A stretch of DNA of 37,505 bases from CAYJFD01 sp964369605 (GCA_964369605.1 CAYJFD010000022.1:1-37505); one strand, 5' to 3'. Shown: positions 25,743 through 33,962, counted from the stretch's first letter. Notes: a model not told the origin generated them from the sequence alone. Program-made: numbers and translations.

Positions 25743-25773
25743 GTTGCCTAGAATATTTTTTTTTATATCTTTG
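25743..25773 (+). promoter_or_regulatory. Strong putative promoter for the POT transporter
   Basis: GTTG (25743-25746), a 19-nt spacer with a run of T, and TATCTTTG (25766-25773) match the Bacteroidota -33/-7 pattern closely. The leader would be about 36 nt. Confidence 0.7.
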
Positions 25774-25814
25774 CATCTACTAGAAATTAAAAACTAATCA
25801 ATAAAATCAATAAT

Positions 25815-27374
25815 ATGTTTAAATCACATCCTAAAGGATTGTTATCAGCAGCGCTAGCAAATATGGGCGAGCGTTTTGGTTTCTATACCATGATGGCAAT
25901 TCTAGTATTATTCTTATCAGCAAAGTTCGGTCTATCTGAGACTCAAGCTGGTACTATCTATTCAATTTTTTATGCATCTATATATTTCCTAGCATTAGTA
26001 GGAGGTATTATTGCAGATAAAACTAAGAAGTACAAATCAACTATCTTCATGGGTCTAGTGATTATGGCTGTTGGTTATTTACTAATGGCTATCCCTACTC
26101 CTACAGATGAAATATTAAAGGGTAATGTAGCTACTTACTTAGCAATATCTTGTGCAGGTCTACTAGTTATCGCTTTTGGTAATGGTCTTTTCAAAGGAAA
26201 CTTACAAGCAGTAGTAGGTCAAATGTATGACGATCCTAAGTATAGCAAGTTTAGAGATACAGGTTTCGCTATTTTCTATATGTTTATTAACGTTGGTGCT
26301 ATTTTTGCTCCACTTTTAGCTATCTATGTACGTAACTGGTGGTTATCTACTAAAGGTTTTGCTTATGATGCTACTCTTCCTGAGATGTGTCATGCTTTAC
26401 TAAATGGAACTATTACTCCAGAAGCAACTAATGCTTTACAAACAGCAGCTAATGGTGCTATGTTAGATGGTTCTACAGTTACAGATCTTACAGCATTCGC
26501 TGGTAACTATATTAATCACTTCTCTACAGGTCTACACTATGCTTTTGCTACAGCTATCGGAGCTATGGCTATCTCGTTAGTAATTTACCTTGTTAATATG
26601 AAGAAGTTACCAGATCCAGCAGCTAAGAAGGTTGTTTCTGATAGTGGTGCTCCAGCAGCTGAAGAAGTTAAGATGTCAACTGACGAAATCAAGAAGAGAC
26701 TTTATGCACTATTTGCAGTGTTTGGAATCGTAATTTTCTTCTGGTTCTCTTTCCACCAAAATGGTCTAACTCTTTCTTATTTTGCACGTGACTATGTGGA
26801 TCTAAGTATGATTTCTGTACCTCTAGGAGAGTTTGTGAAATTAGAAGGTGCTGAGATCTTCCAATCTCTTAACCCATTATTCGTAGTGTGTCTTACTCCA
26901 CTAGTAATCTTCATCTTTGATGCTTTAGCTAGAAGAAATAGAGCCCTTACTACTTCTAAGAAGATCGCTATAGGTATGGCTATTGCAGCTTCTGCTTATG
27001 TATTCGTATCTCTAATGTCTATAGGTCTTCCTACAAAGAGTGAAGTTGTAGCTATGGGAGCTCTTGATGTAGCTTCTAAGGTTTCTCCTTGGGTTCTTAT
27101 CATCACTTACCTTATCCTTACTATCGCTGAGTTATTTATCTCACCTCTAGGACTATCATTCGTTTCTAAGGTAGCACCTCCACACCTTCAAGGTATTATG
27201 CAAGGTATGTGGTTAGCAGCGACAGGTATTGGAAATATGATCTTATTCTTAGGAGCTTACTTCTATATGAATTGGGAACTTTCTTATGCTTGGGCATTCT
27301 TCGCAGGAGCTTGTGCATTATCGATGTGTATTATGTTCGGTATGGTTAAGTGGTTAGACAAAATCGCTAAGTAA
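25815..27374 (+). CDS. Proton-dependent oligopeptide transporter (POT/PTR2 family)
   Basis: POT transporters import di- and tripeptides with protons across the inner membrane. The 519 residues hold about 12-14 hydrophobic segments. The family motif ExxERFxYY appears near the start as NMGERFGFYTMMAIL at 16-30, followed by GGIIADKTKKYK and GNGLFKGNLQAVVGQMY. LFISPLGLSFVSKVAPPHLQGIMQGMW near the end matches the C-terminal POT signature. Codon choice is strongly biased to a few codons (CTA, TCT, GGT, GCT), and the promoter is one of the best in the window, so expression is probably high. It is alone between a promoter and a terminator. Confidence 0.94.
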   Translation: MFKSHPKGLLSAALANMGERFGFYTMMAILVLFLSAKFGLSETQAGTIYSIFYASIYFLALVGGIIADKTKKYKSTIFMGLVIMAVGYLLMAIPTPTDEILKGNVATYLAISCAGLLVIAFGNGLFKGNLQAVVGQMYDDPKYSKFRDTGFAIFYMFINVGAIFAPLLAIYVRNWWLSTKGFAYDATLPEMCHALLNGTITPEATNALQTAANGAMLDGSTVTDLTAFAGNYINHFSTGLHYAFATAIGAMAISLVIYLVNMKKLPDPAAKKVVSDSGAPAAEEVKMSTDEIKKRLYALFAVFGIVIFFWFSFHQNGLTLSYFARDYVDLSMISVPLGEFVKLEGAEIFQSLNPLFVVCLTPLVIFIFDALARRNRALTTSKKIAIGMAIAASAYVFVSLMSIGLPTKSEVVAMGALDVASKVSPWVLIITYLILTIAELFISPLGLSFVSKVAPPHLQGIMQGMWLAATGIGNMILFLGAYFYMNWELSYAWAFFAGACALSMCIMFGMVKWLDKIAK

Positions 27375-27393
27375 AGAACATTCTTATATAAAT

Positions 27394-27428
27394 AAAACTG
27401 CTCAATTAACTTTGAGCAGTTTTTTTTT
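27394..27428 (+). terminator. Rho-independent terminator after the POT transporter gene
   Basis: The arms ACTGCTCAA (27397-27405) and TTGAGCAGT (27412-27420) pair perfectly around a 6-nt loop and are followed by eight T. Confidence 0.92.
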
Positions 27429-27429
27429 A

Positions 27430-27437
27430 TAAATTTG
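27430..27437 (+). promoter_or_regulatory. Putative -7 element for the DUF4922-SpoIID gene
   Basis: TAAATTTG matches TAnnTTTG and begins 2 nt after the T run of the preceding terminator, 19 nt before the next ATG. Its -33 region would lie inside the terminator hairpin. Confidence 0.45.
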
Positions 27438-27456
27438 CATAATAATACATTTAGAA

Positions 27457-29709
27457 ATGAACATAAAGGAAAGTATCAACACTCTGTTTGAAAAGCAGAT
27501 TAAAGAATGGCCACAAGCTGCAAATAACTATGCTTTACTCACAAAGGTCGAGGTTAGAGATGTAGTAGTAGATGGAGTTAGGGCTAGGATACAATATAAC
27601 CCTGCTAGGATATTGTCGACATCTTCTAAGATAGATACAAAATCAATTAAAGAGAGACACTGTTTTTTATGTTCAGATTATAGACCCTCAAAGCAAAGAG
27701 GTGTAGACTTTATTTCAAAGCAAGGAAATAAGTATATTTTTCTTGTTAATCCTTTTCCTATATTTAATAGGCACTTCACAGTTCCTTCTGTAGATCATCT
27801 AGCACAGAGTCTTGAAAATAGATTCAGTGATATGGTTGAGATAGTGTCAGAAATAGGAAATGATTACCTGATTTTCTTTAACGGGGCAAAAAGTGGGGCA
27901 AGCGCACCAGATCACTTTCATTTTCAGTTAGGCGAAAGAGGATTCTTACCTATAGAGCAGCAGTTAGACTCGGTAGACGCTCATACGCTCGCAGATACAG
28001 ATACGCTTAGAATAAAGATATATAAGAAATTTTTCAAAGGAACATATTCTATTACAAGCGACTCTGAGAGTGAACTTTGTGAAGCATATAATACGATTAT
28101 GCAGAATATAGCAAATTCTAACACAGACAAGGTAAATGTAATAATGTGGAAAGATGATATTAAATATACTTGTTTAATAATTCAAAGAAACGCACATAGA
28201 CCTTCTTGCTATAGCGCTGAAGGGCTGGATCGTTTACTTATTAGTCCAGGAAGTGTGGATTTAGGAGGTGTATTTATTCTCCCACTGAAACCAGATTTTG
28301 ATAGGATTACTCATACTGATTTAGAGGCCGTTGTATCAGAGGTATGTATAGATGATCAAAAAGTGCAGTCTCAAGTAGATCAGATGAGGCAACTCTTTCA
28401 TAGAAAGCAGCAAAGTGTCAATGTAGGCTTAATGTGTAATACATTTGTAAGAATTAATTTCAATGATGGAGATTACTACATAGGATGGGAGAAATGTGAA
28501 AGTTTTGAAGTTTTTAGATTTAGGAATGATAAAATAGAGTGGAGGGGACTATCTTTTAATACTATAGAGATAAATGCAGGTTCGCGCTTCTCTACTTTCG
28601 AAGTGGAGAATGTTCCGATAGGAGTTGACTTCCACTGGCAAAGAACTAAAAATCTTAGATATAAAGGAAATGTCGTACTAAGTCCTAGAAAAGGGACTAT
28701 TGAAGTCGTAAATGATATAGGAATAGAGGATTATTTACTAAGTGTAATATCTTCTGAAATGCGTAATTCTGCTCCTTTAGAATTTTTGAAGGCACACGCT
28801 ATAATATCGCGTTCGTGGCTGATGTATATCTTGGAGAATAGAAGTGAAAGTATAGGGGGCAAGTGCCATATTGCTCCTAAACCTACAGATGATAGATATG
28901 TGATGTGGTATGACCACGAAGATCATGATTATTTTGATGTCTGCGCAGACGATCATTGTCAACGATATCAAGGAGTGCAAGAAAATACATCAAAAGAATT
29001 AGAAGAGGTAATCTTCTCAACGTGGGGGGAAGTATTGAGTTTCGAGGATAAGATATGTGATGCCCGTTTTTCTAAGTGCTGTGGTGGGCTTACAGAAAGA
29101 TATTCTAGCTGCTGGGAAGATAGGGATTATCCTTATTTAACCCCAATCGTAGATAGTAACGTTGAGTATGAAATAGGTTTGATAAAAAGTGCTTCTCTCG
29201 CTGATGAGATAACATTTATCAAATGGGTCACAGGAAGGCCACATTCTTTTTGTAATATAAAGGAATCTGAATTATTATCTTCTTTCTTGAATAATTATGA
29301 CTGTGAAACAACTCAGTTTTTTAGATGGAAGCACAGGGTAACAGCGGAGCAGCTGTCAAAATTATTATTGCAAAAACTAGGACTTGATTTCGGATTGGTA
29401 TTAGAATTAAACCCTATATTAAGAGCGCCTTCGGGTCGTCTAATAGAGCTAGAGATCGTAGGTGAAAAGAGAAGGCTAATAGTTGGTAAAGAGTTAGAAA
29501 TAAGACGTGTTCTCTCAGACTCCCACCTACTTAGTTCTGCGTTTTATGTGCAAAAAGAGGGTGATGAGTTTATTTTCCATGGAGCAGGGTGGGGACATGG
29601 AGTAGGCTTATGTCAGATAGGAGCTGCGATGATGGGGCAAAGTGGATATACTAGCAGTCAAATACTAGCGCATTACTATCAAGGAACAAAGGTAATTAAG
29701 GTCTATTAA
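27457..29709 (+). CDS. DUF4922 (HIT/GalT-like) - SpoIID/LytB fusion protein
   Basis: This 750-residue protein joins two domains rarely thought of together. The N-terminal ~310 residues match DUF4922: IQYNPARILSTSSKID at 45-60, the cysteine pair CFLC at 69-72, NPFPIFNRHFTVP at 98-110 and APDHFHFQLG at 150-159. The last resembles the HxHxQ active site of HIT/GalT-type nucleotide transferases and phosphorylases. From about 365 the protein matches SpoIID/LytB: VISSEMRNSAPLEFLKAHA near 429-447 with the likely catalytic glutamate, CADDHC near 496-501 (possible zinc site), a CCGG near 541 and HGAGWGHGVGLCQIGA near 708-723. No signal peptide is seen. SpoIID of spore formers is a lytic transglycosylase on peptide-free glycan. 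The true substrate here is unknown. Confidence 0.85.
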   Translation: MNIKESINTLFEKQIKEWPQAANNYALLTKVEVRDVVVDGVRARIQYNPARILSTSSKIDTKSIKERHCFLCSDYRPSKQRGVDFISKQGNKYIFLVNPFPIFNRHFTVPSVDHLAQSLENRFSDMVEIVSEIGNDYLIFFNGAKSGASAPDHFHFQLGERGFLPIEQQLDSVDAHTLADTDTLRIKIYKKFFKGTYSITSDSESELCEAYNTIMQNIANSNTDKVNVIMWKDDIKYTCLIIQRNAHRPSCYSAEGLDRLLISPGSVDLGGVFILPLKPDFDRITHTDLEAVVSEVCIDDQKVQSQVDQMRQLFHRKQQSVNVGLMCNTFVRINFNDGDYYIGWEKCESFEVFRFRNDKIEWRGLSFNTIEINAGSRFSTFEVENVPIGVDFHWQRTKNLRYKGNVVLSPRKGTIEVVNDIGIEDYLLSVISSEMRNSAPLEFLKAHAIISRSWLMYILENRSESIGGKCHIAPKPTDDRYVMWYDHEDHDYFDVCADDHCQRYQGVQENTSKELEEVIFSTWGEVLSFEDKICDARFSKCCGGLTERYSSCWEDRDYPYLTPIVDSNVEYEIGLIKSASLADEITFIKWVTGRPHSFCNIKESELLSSFLNNYDCETTQFFRWKHRVTAEQLSKLLLQKLGLDFGLVLELNPILRAPSGRLIELEIVGEKRRLIVGKELEIRRVLSDSHLLSSAFYVQKEGDEFIFHGAGWGHGVGLCQIGAAMMGQSGYTSSQILAHYYQGTKVIKVY

Positions 29710-29724
29710 TTAAGACCTTCCTTT
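29698..29724. terminator. Small hairpin spanning both stop codons, possible bidirectional terminator
   Basis: AAGGTCT (29698-29704) pairs with AGACCTT (29713-29719) around ATTAATTA. The plus-strand TAA (29707-29709) and minus-strand TAA (29712-29710) both lie in the loop. A short CCTTTT follows on the plus strand. The hairpin is weak but is the only candidate between the two abutting genes. Confidence 0.45.
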
Positions 29725-30771
29725 TGATCTCACTTTCTGTCTTGTATTCGATTTACTAACGCTAGTTGATTTTCCTTTGCTACTAGCTCTCGTACTACTG
29801 CTAGGTCTTCCGTTAGTACTCTGCCTTGCACTATTGCTAGGCCTTCCGCTATTACTTGATCTTCCACTGCTTGTAGGCTTGTCATTTCTAGCTGATTTCT
29901 CACTTCTTCCTGGCCTCTCGCTCTTTGCAGGTCTATCACTTCTTCCAGGTTTATTCCCTCTCTCAAATCTATCACCTCTAGCTGTCTTTTCAGCTCTACT
30001 TTTCTGCCCCGAAAATGATCTAGGTGTAGCCTTGCCAGCTCCTGCACCTTTCGATGCGGCCTCACTATTGTCGGATTTACTAATTAGCGATAAAAGTTCA
30101 TTTGTTTCTGATGAATTTAACTCTCTCCAGTTTCCAAGCGCAAGTTTATCGAGCTTTATATTCATCATACGTACTCGGCGAAGCTTTACAACATTGTAAC
30201 CTAAGAATTCGCACATTCTGCGAATCTGTCTATTAAGCCCCTGTGTAAGTATTATACGAAAAGATTTATCTCCCTCTTTAATAACTTTACATTTTTTTGT
30301 TACTGTTCCTAGTATCGGAATACCAGAGGACATCCTTTTTATGAAGGTATCATCGATACTCCTATCTACTGTTACTTCATATTCTTTGTCGTGATCGTTA
30401 CCAGCGCGAAGAATCTTATTTACAATATCTCCATTATTTGTAAGCATAATTAGACCCTCAGAGTCTTTGTCTAATCTTCCGATGTTAAATATTCTAGTGG
30501 GATAGTTTACAAAGTCTACAATATTTGTAGGATCAGAAGTATCAGTAGTACAAGTTACACCTGTAGGTTTATTTAGAATTATGTAAACATCCTCTTCCCT
30601 TGGCTCCAGTGTGTTACCATTTACCATAACTACAGATTTTGAACTTATGACAGCTCCCACCTTCGCTACCTTGCCATCAACCTTAACATTACCACTTTCT
30701 ATGAATTTATCAGCTTGACGTCTTGAGCAGTAGCCAGAGTCACAGATGTATTTATTTAGTCTAATATCCAT
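29710..30771 (-). CDS. rluF: RluF-type 23S rRNA pseudouridine synthase with disordered basic tail
   Basis: RsuA/RluF-family enzymes turn specific rRNA uridines into pseudouridine. RluF itself modifies U2604 of 23S rRNA. The S4 RNA-binding domain covers about 2-50 (RLNKYICDSGYCSRRQADKFI). The catalytic domain has IFNIGRLDKDSEGLIMLTNNGD with Asp101 and ends near 232 (QGLNRQIRRMCEFLGYNVVKLRRVRM). The last 120 residues are low complexity, almost entirely Ser, Arg, Lys, Gly, Pro, Asn and Thr, with repeated GRS, SERP and SNSGRP-like units. The tail is likely disordered and RNA-binding. The specificity assignment to RluF rather than RluB or RsuA rests on motif similarity. Confidence 0.85.
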   Translation of the reverse strand: MDIRLNKYICDSGYCSRRQADKFIESGNVKVDGKVAKVGAVISSKSVVMVNGNTLEPREEDVYIILNKPTGVTCTTDTSDPTNIVDFVNYPTRIFNIGRLDKDSEGLIMLTNNGDIVNKILRAGNDHDKEYEVTVDRSIDDTFIKRMSSGIPILGTVTKKCKVIKEGDKSFRIILTQGLNRQIRRMCEFLGYNVVKLRRVRMMNIKLDKLALGNWRELNSSETNELLSLISKSDNSEAASKGAGAGKATPRSFSGQKSRAEKTARGDRFERGNKPGRSDRPAKSERPGRSEKSARNDKPTSSGRSSNSGRPSNSARQSTNGRPSSSTRASSKGKSTSVSKSNTRQKVRSKGRS

Positions 30772-30791
30772 TATTTACACTTTTCTTGGTG

Positions 30792-30799
30792 CAAAGGTA
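30792..30799 (-). promoter_or_regulatory. Putative -7 element for rluF
   Basis: TACCTTTG on the minus strand matches TAnnTTTG, 20 nt before the rluF ATG. Confidence 0.5.
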
Positions 30800-30806
30800 G
30801 ATATAA

Positions 30807-30837
30807 TTTCTTTATGAACCTTTTTATTGTATTTTTG
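30807..30837 (+). promoter_or_regulatory. Putative promoter for ampG-namZ, leaving almost no leader
   Basis: TTTC (30807-30810), 19 nt, then TATTTTTG (30830-30837) fit the Bacteroidota promoter with one mismatch. The ATG starts at 30842, four bases after the box, so the transcript would be leaderless or nearly so. Confidence 0.5.
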
Positions 30838-30841
30838 CGAT

Positions 30842-32131
30842 ATGAGATCAAAGTTAAATAATCCATGGTTTTGGGTGCCCTCACTGTATTTTGTACAAGG
30901 CCTACCGTATATTGCAGTTAATATTTTATCTGTGATAATGTTCAAGAATCTTGGAATGTCTAATACAGATCTTGCCTATTATACAGGCTTATTATATCTA
31001 CCTTGGGTTGTCAAACCATTTTGGGCTCCTTTTGTTGATATAATAAGGACGAAAAGATGGTGGACAGTCGCAATGCAGTTATTTATCGGACTGTGTTTCT
31101 GCGCCTTGGCGCTCTTATTGCCTTTTCAGGCTACTACCAAGTGCTTACTGGCAGTATTTTGGATCTTAGGCTTGGCATCCGCAACTCACGATATTGCCGC
31201 AGACGGCTTTTATATGAAAGCCTTAAACGAATCTAAGCAGTCAATGTTTGTCGGGATAAGGAGTACGTTTTATCGCTGTGCAATGGTCTTCGGACAGGGT
31301 GTCTTAGTAATGATAGCGGGGGTTTTGGAGACAACTCTAGGCGATGTACCTAAGGCATGGGGTATAACCTTTGCCATATTATCAACGTTCTTTCTGCTTG
31401 TAAGTTTCTATCATATTCTTGTTCTACCTAGGCCTCAAGTTGATAGGAGCATTAATCAAGAGGATTTAGACGTTTTTACGCTCTTTAAATCGTTTATAAA
31501 TGCTTTTACCTCTTTTTTTAAGATAAAAGGAATAGGAGTAGCTATATTATTTATCCTATTTTATCGCTTACCTGAGGCTCAGTTAACAAAGATGATTAAT
31601 CCTTTTCTATTAGATGCTAGAGAGTTAGGTGGATTAGGAATGACGACTCTACAAGCAGGCTTTGTTTATGGTACTATAGGTGTAATAGCTTTATTATTAG
31701 GTGGTATATTAGGTGGAGTGCTGGTCTCTTATGGAGGTTTGAAAAAATGGCTGTGGCCGATGGCCTTGAGTTTGACTCTTCCTTGTGCAGTATATTGTTA
31801 CTTAAGTATGGCTCAGCCTGATCCAGCGTTAAGTTTAAATATGGTAATTATTAACGTCTGTGTCTTTTTTGAATCATTCGGATATGGTTTTGGTTTTGTA
31901 GCCTTTATGTTATATATGATGTACATTAGTAGGGGCTTACATCAAACATCCCACTACGCAATATGTACTGGATTTATGGCTATGGGGATGATGTTCCCTG
32001 GTATGGCAGCTGGGTGGATACAAGAAAAGCTCGGCTATGTTAACTTCTTTTGGTGGATAATGTTATGTTGTGTAGTAACTTTAGTGGTTACTGCTTTTAT
32101 AAAAATAGATTCAAGTTATGGTAAAAAGTAA
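30842..32131 (+). CDS. AmpG-like MFS permease (muropeptide import candidate)
   Basis: This 429-residue major facilitator protein has about 12 hydrophobic segments. It begins MRSKLNNPWFWVPSLYFVQGLPYIAVN. PWVVKPFWAPFVDII and GLASATHDIAADGFYM are typical of the AmpG branch, which imports anhydromuropeptides for cell-wall recycling. A TTG at 30827 could start a form five residues longer, but it lies inside the promoter and adds no conserved sequence. The following gene encodes a NamZ-type exo-muramidase and overlaps by 14 nt, so translation is coupled and the pair points to wall-fragment recycling. Bacteroidota contain several AmpG-like paralogues, so the transported substrate is inferred rather than proven. 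Confidence 0.82.
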   Translation: MRSKLNNPWFWVPSLYFVQGLPYIAVNILSVIMFKNLGMSNTDLAYYTGLLYLPWVVKPFWAPFVDIIRTKRWWTVAMQLFIGLCFCALALLLPFQATTKCLLAVFWILGLASATHDIAADGFYMKALNESKQSMFVGIRSTFYRCAMVFGQGVLVMIAGVLETTLGDVPKAWGITFAILSTFFLLVSFYHILVLPRPQVDRSINQEDLDVFTLFKSFINAFTSFFKIKGIGVAILFILFYRLPEAQLTKMINPFLLDARELGGLGMTTLQAGFVYGTIGVIALLLGGILGGVLVSYGGLKKWLWPMALSLTLPCAVYCYLSMAQPDPALSLNMVIINVCVFFESFGYGFGFVAFMLYMMYISRGLHQTSHYAICTGFMAMGMMFPGMAAGWIQEKLGYVNFFWWIMLCCVVTLVVTAFIKIDSSYGKK

Positions 32132-33371
32132 ATATGTATTAGCCTTGGTATATATAGGCTTATTTTTAGTCCCTTCTATCTTATTTGCTCAGAAGCAAAA
32201 GGTCCAAACTGGAATAGATGTCTTGGAGACTACGAATTTTTCACAGTTAAAGGGAAAAAAAATAGGCTTATTAACAAATCCTACTGGTGTTAATAGTAAG
32301 CTTCGTTCAACAATCGATATCTTACACGAGAGTGATCAGATAGAGTTATTAGCACTCTTTGGCCCAGAACATGGAGTTAGAGGAGAGATGTATGCAGGTG
32401 ATAAGGTAGACGGTGGAGTCGATCCAGTGACTGGCCTACCAATTTATTCTTTGTATGGTTCTATAAAACAGCCTGTAGCCGAAATGTTAAGTAATCTTGA
32501 TGCGATAGTCTATGATATTCAGGATATAGGATGTCGCTCTTATACCTATATAAGTACTATGGGACGAACTATGGCAGTCGCAGCTGAGCATGATTTAGAG
32601 TTTATAGTTTTAGACAGACCTAATCCCTTAGGTGGTAAGAAGGTTGAGGGCTCTTTAGTTGAAGATGGGTATTATTCCTTTGTAAGTCAATTCAGAATAC
32701 CTTATATATATGGTCTGACTTGTGGGGAGTTAGCGATTCTGATAAATGAAGAGGGTATGCTACGTGATTCCTTGAAATGTAAACTAGATGTAGTCGCTAT
32801 GAAGGGGTGGAAAAGAAATATGTTATATGAGGATACTGGCCTACCTTGGGTAATGACTTCTCCGCATATTCCAACTGTTGAATCAGCTTATGCTTATCCT
32901 ATAACTGGTATAATGGGAGAGTTGGGGCATTTCTCCATAGGAGTTGGCTATACTTTGCCCTTCCAAACACTAGGAATGGTTGGAGTCTCGGCAGAGGACT
33001 TTTCTCGTGCTATGAATAATCTGGAGCTGGAAGGCGTCACGTTTAGACCTATTTACTATAAGCCGTTTTACGGCAATAGCAAAGGACTTCTAGTCGGAGG
33101 AGTACAAGTGTATTTCACAGATTTTCACAAAGCTAGATTAACAGATATTCAATTTCTGGCTGTTGAGGTGATGAATGATCTTTATCCTGAGTTAGTAAAG
33201 AGCGAACCATTGAATCCGGATAGATTTGAAATGTTTGACAAAGTCACAGGTTCAAACTATTTCCGCGAAAACTTTTTCAAGGAGTATGATTTTGATGCGA
33301 TAAGAGAGAGATGGATGAGGGACGAGGCAACTTTCAGGAAATTTTCATCAAGATATTACCTATATAAATAA
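32118..33371 (+). CDS. namZ: Exo-beta-N-acetylmuramidase NamZ family (DUF1343, GH171)
   Basis: DUF1343 proteins include NamZ enzymes that remove terminal MurNAc from peptidoglycan fragments. A Tannerella homologue has been characterised. The 417 residues start with a signal peptide (hydrophobic 6-22, cut after LFA at 24). The Rossmann-like N-terminal domain shows GKKIGLLTNPTGVNS at 46-60, LFGPEHGVRGEMYAG at 80-94 and YDIQDIGCRSYTY at 132-144, then LDRPNPLGG at 165-173. These surround the proposed active-site glutamate and histidine. The C-terminal part carries TPFQT-like pocket text (YTLPFQTLGMVG) and a closing FRKFSSRYYLY. It acts in the periplasm, while the overlapping upstream permease would import the product. 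Confidence 0.9.
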   Translation: MVKSKYVLALVYIGLFLVPSILFAQKQKVQTGIDVLETTNFSQLKGKKIGLLTNPTGVNSKLRSTIDILHESDQIELLALFGPEHGVRGEMYAGDKVDGGVDPVTGLPIYSLYGSIKQPVAEMLSNLDAIVYDIQDIGCRSYTYISTMGRTMAVAAEHDLEFIVLDRPNPLGGKKVEGSLVEDGYYSFVSQFRIPYIYGLTCGELAILINEEGMLRDSLKCKLDVVAMKGWKRNMLYEDTGLPWVMTSPHIPTVESAYAYPITGIMGELGHFSIGVGYTLPFQTLGMVGVSAEDFSRAMNNLELEGVTFRPIYYKPFYGNSKGLLVGGVQVYFTDFHKARLTDIQFLAVEVMNDLYPELVKSEPLNPDRFEMFDKVTGSNYFRENFFKEYDFDAIRERWMRDEATFRKFSSRYYLYK

Positions 33372-33412
33372 GGCTTGACTAACTAATGGCAGAATGAAAT
33401 CTATACATTCTG

Positions 33413-33467
33413 TATATAAGGAAGGGAGTGACTAAATTATTACTTTAGTCACCCCCTTCTTTATATA
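33413..33467. terminator. Long hairpin terminator between namZ and the AlaX-like gene
   Basis: The arms at 33421-33436 (GAAGGGAGTGACTAAA) and 33444-33459 pair with a single A-C mismatch around a 7-nt loop. TATATAAG outside can extend the stem against CTTTATATA. It lies between two converging genes and can act both ways, although the U run is short. Confidence 0.8.
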
Positions 33468-33482
33468 TTATAAGTGTTCGCG

Positions 33483-33962
33483 TTATTTAGTCTCGATAAT
33501 TTTCCATCTTAGTCTCCATCTTCCTGCTTCTTGAGGATTTTGCGCTGGAGTGAATTCATCAGAAATGATCGTGAATTTACCTATTTCGGAAGTATTGTCA
33601 ACGTGTGCACCTATGCAAGCGCATACATCATAATCTCCTATTTTTACTATTCTAAGTGTTTCTGAGGCATTTTCTGGAAGTTTACTTAGATCTACATATT
33701 GAGCAGCTTGCTCTTTTTGCATAAATTCAATCGTGACATCACAATGAGAATTAATTATCTCGTTCACCTTCTCCTCAATAGAAGTAATCTGTTCCTGAGA
33801 TGGAGCAGAATTTAATAGGTAGTCGCATTTGCTCTTTTTTCTCTCTACGTGAGCATTATTAGAGCGAGGACATCCAAAGAATCGAACCATAGTTTGATTT
33901 AGGATGTGCTCAGCTGTATGTGCTGGGCGGTATTCCTGCTTATTGTGTGCATTTAGCTCCAT
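33483..33962 (-). CDS. AlaX-like alanyl-tRNA editing domain protein
   Basis: Free-standing AlaX proteins hydrolyse mischarged Ser- or Gly-tRNA-Ala. The 159 residues match the second additional domain (SAD) of threonyl/alanyl-tRNA synthetases. The first zinc motif HTAEH (HxxxH) is at 15-19, and the second CACIGAH is at 114-120 with Cys116 and His120 (CxxxH). There is no AlaRS catalytic domain. The length is shorter than type II AlaX, so it is a minimal type, and substrate choice cannot be told from sequence. It lies 35 nt after pepT with no terminator between, probably in the same transcript. Confidence 0.85.
   Translation of the reverse strand: MELNAHNKQEYRPAHTAEHILNQTMVRFFGCPRSNNAHVERKKSKCDYLLNSAPSQEQITSIEEKVNEIINSHCDVTIEFMQKEQAAQYVDLSKLPENASETLRIVKIGDYDVCACIGAHVDNTSEIGKFTIISDEFTPAQNPQEAGRWRLRWKIIETK

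Noticed and set aside
29730..30199. Open frames of 111 codons (minus, other frame) and 140 codons (plus) over the rluF tail
   Set aside because: They are shadows of a repetitive Ser/Arg-rich coding sequence. Their Leu-rich or Glu/Arg-rich composition follows from the codons of the real gene.
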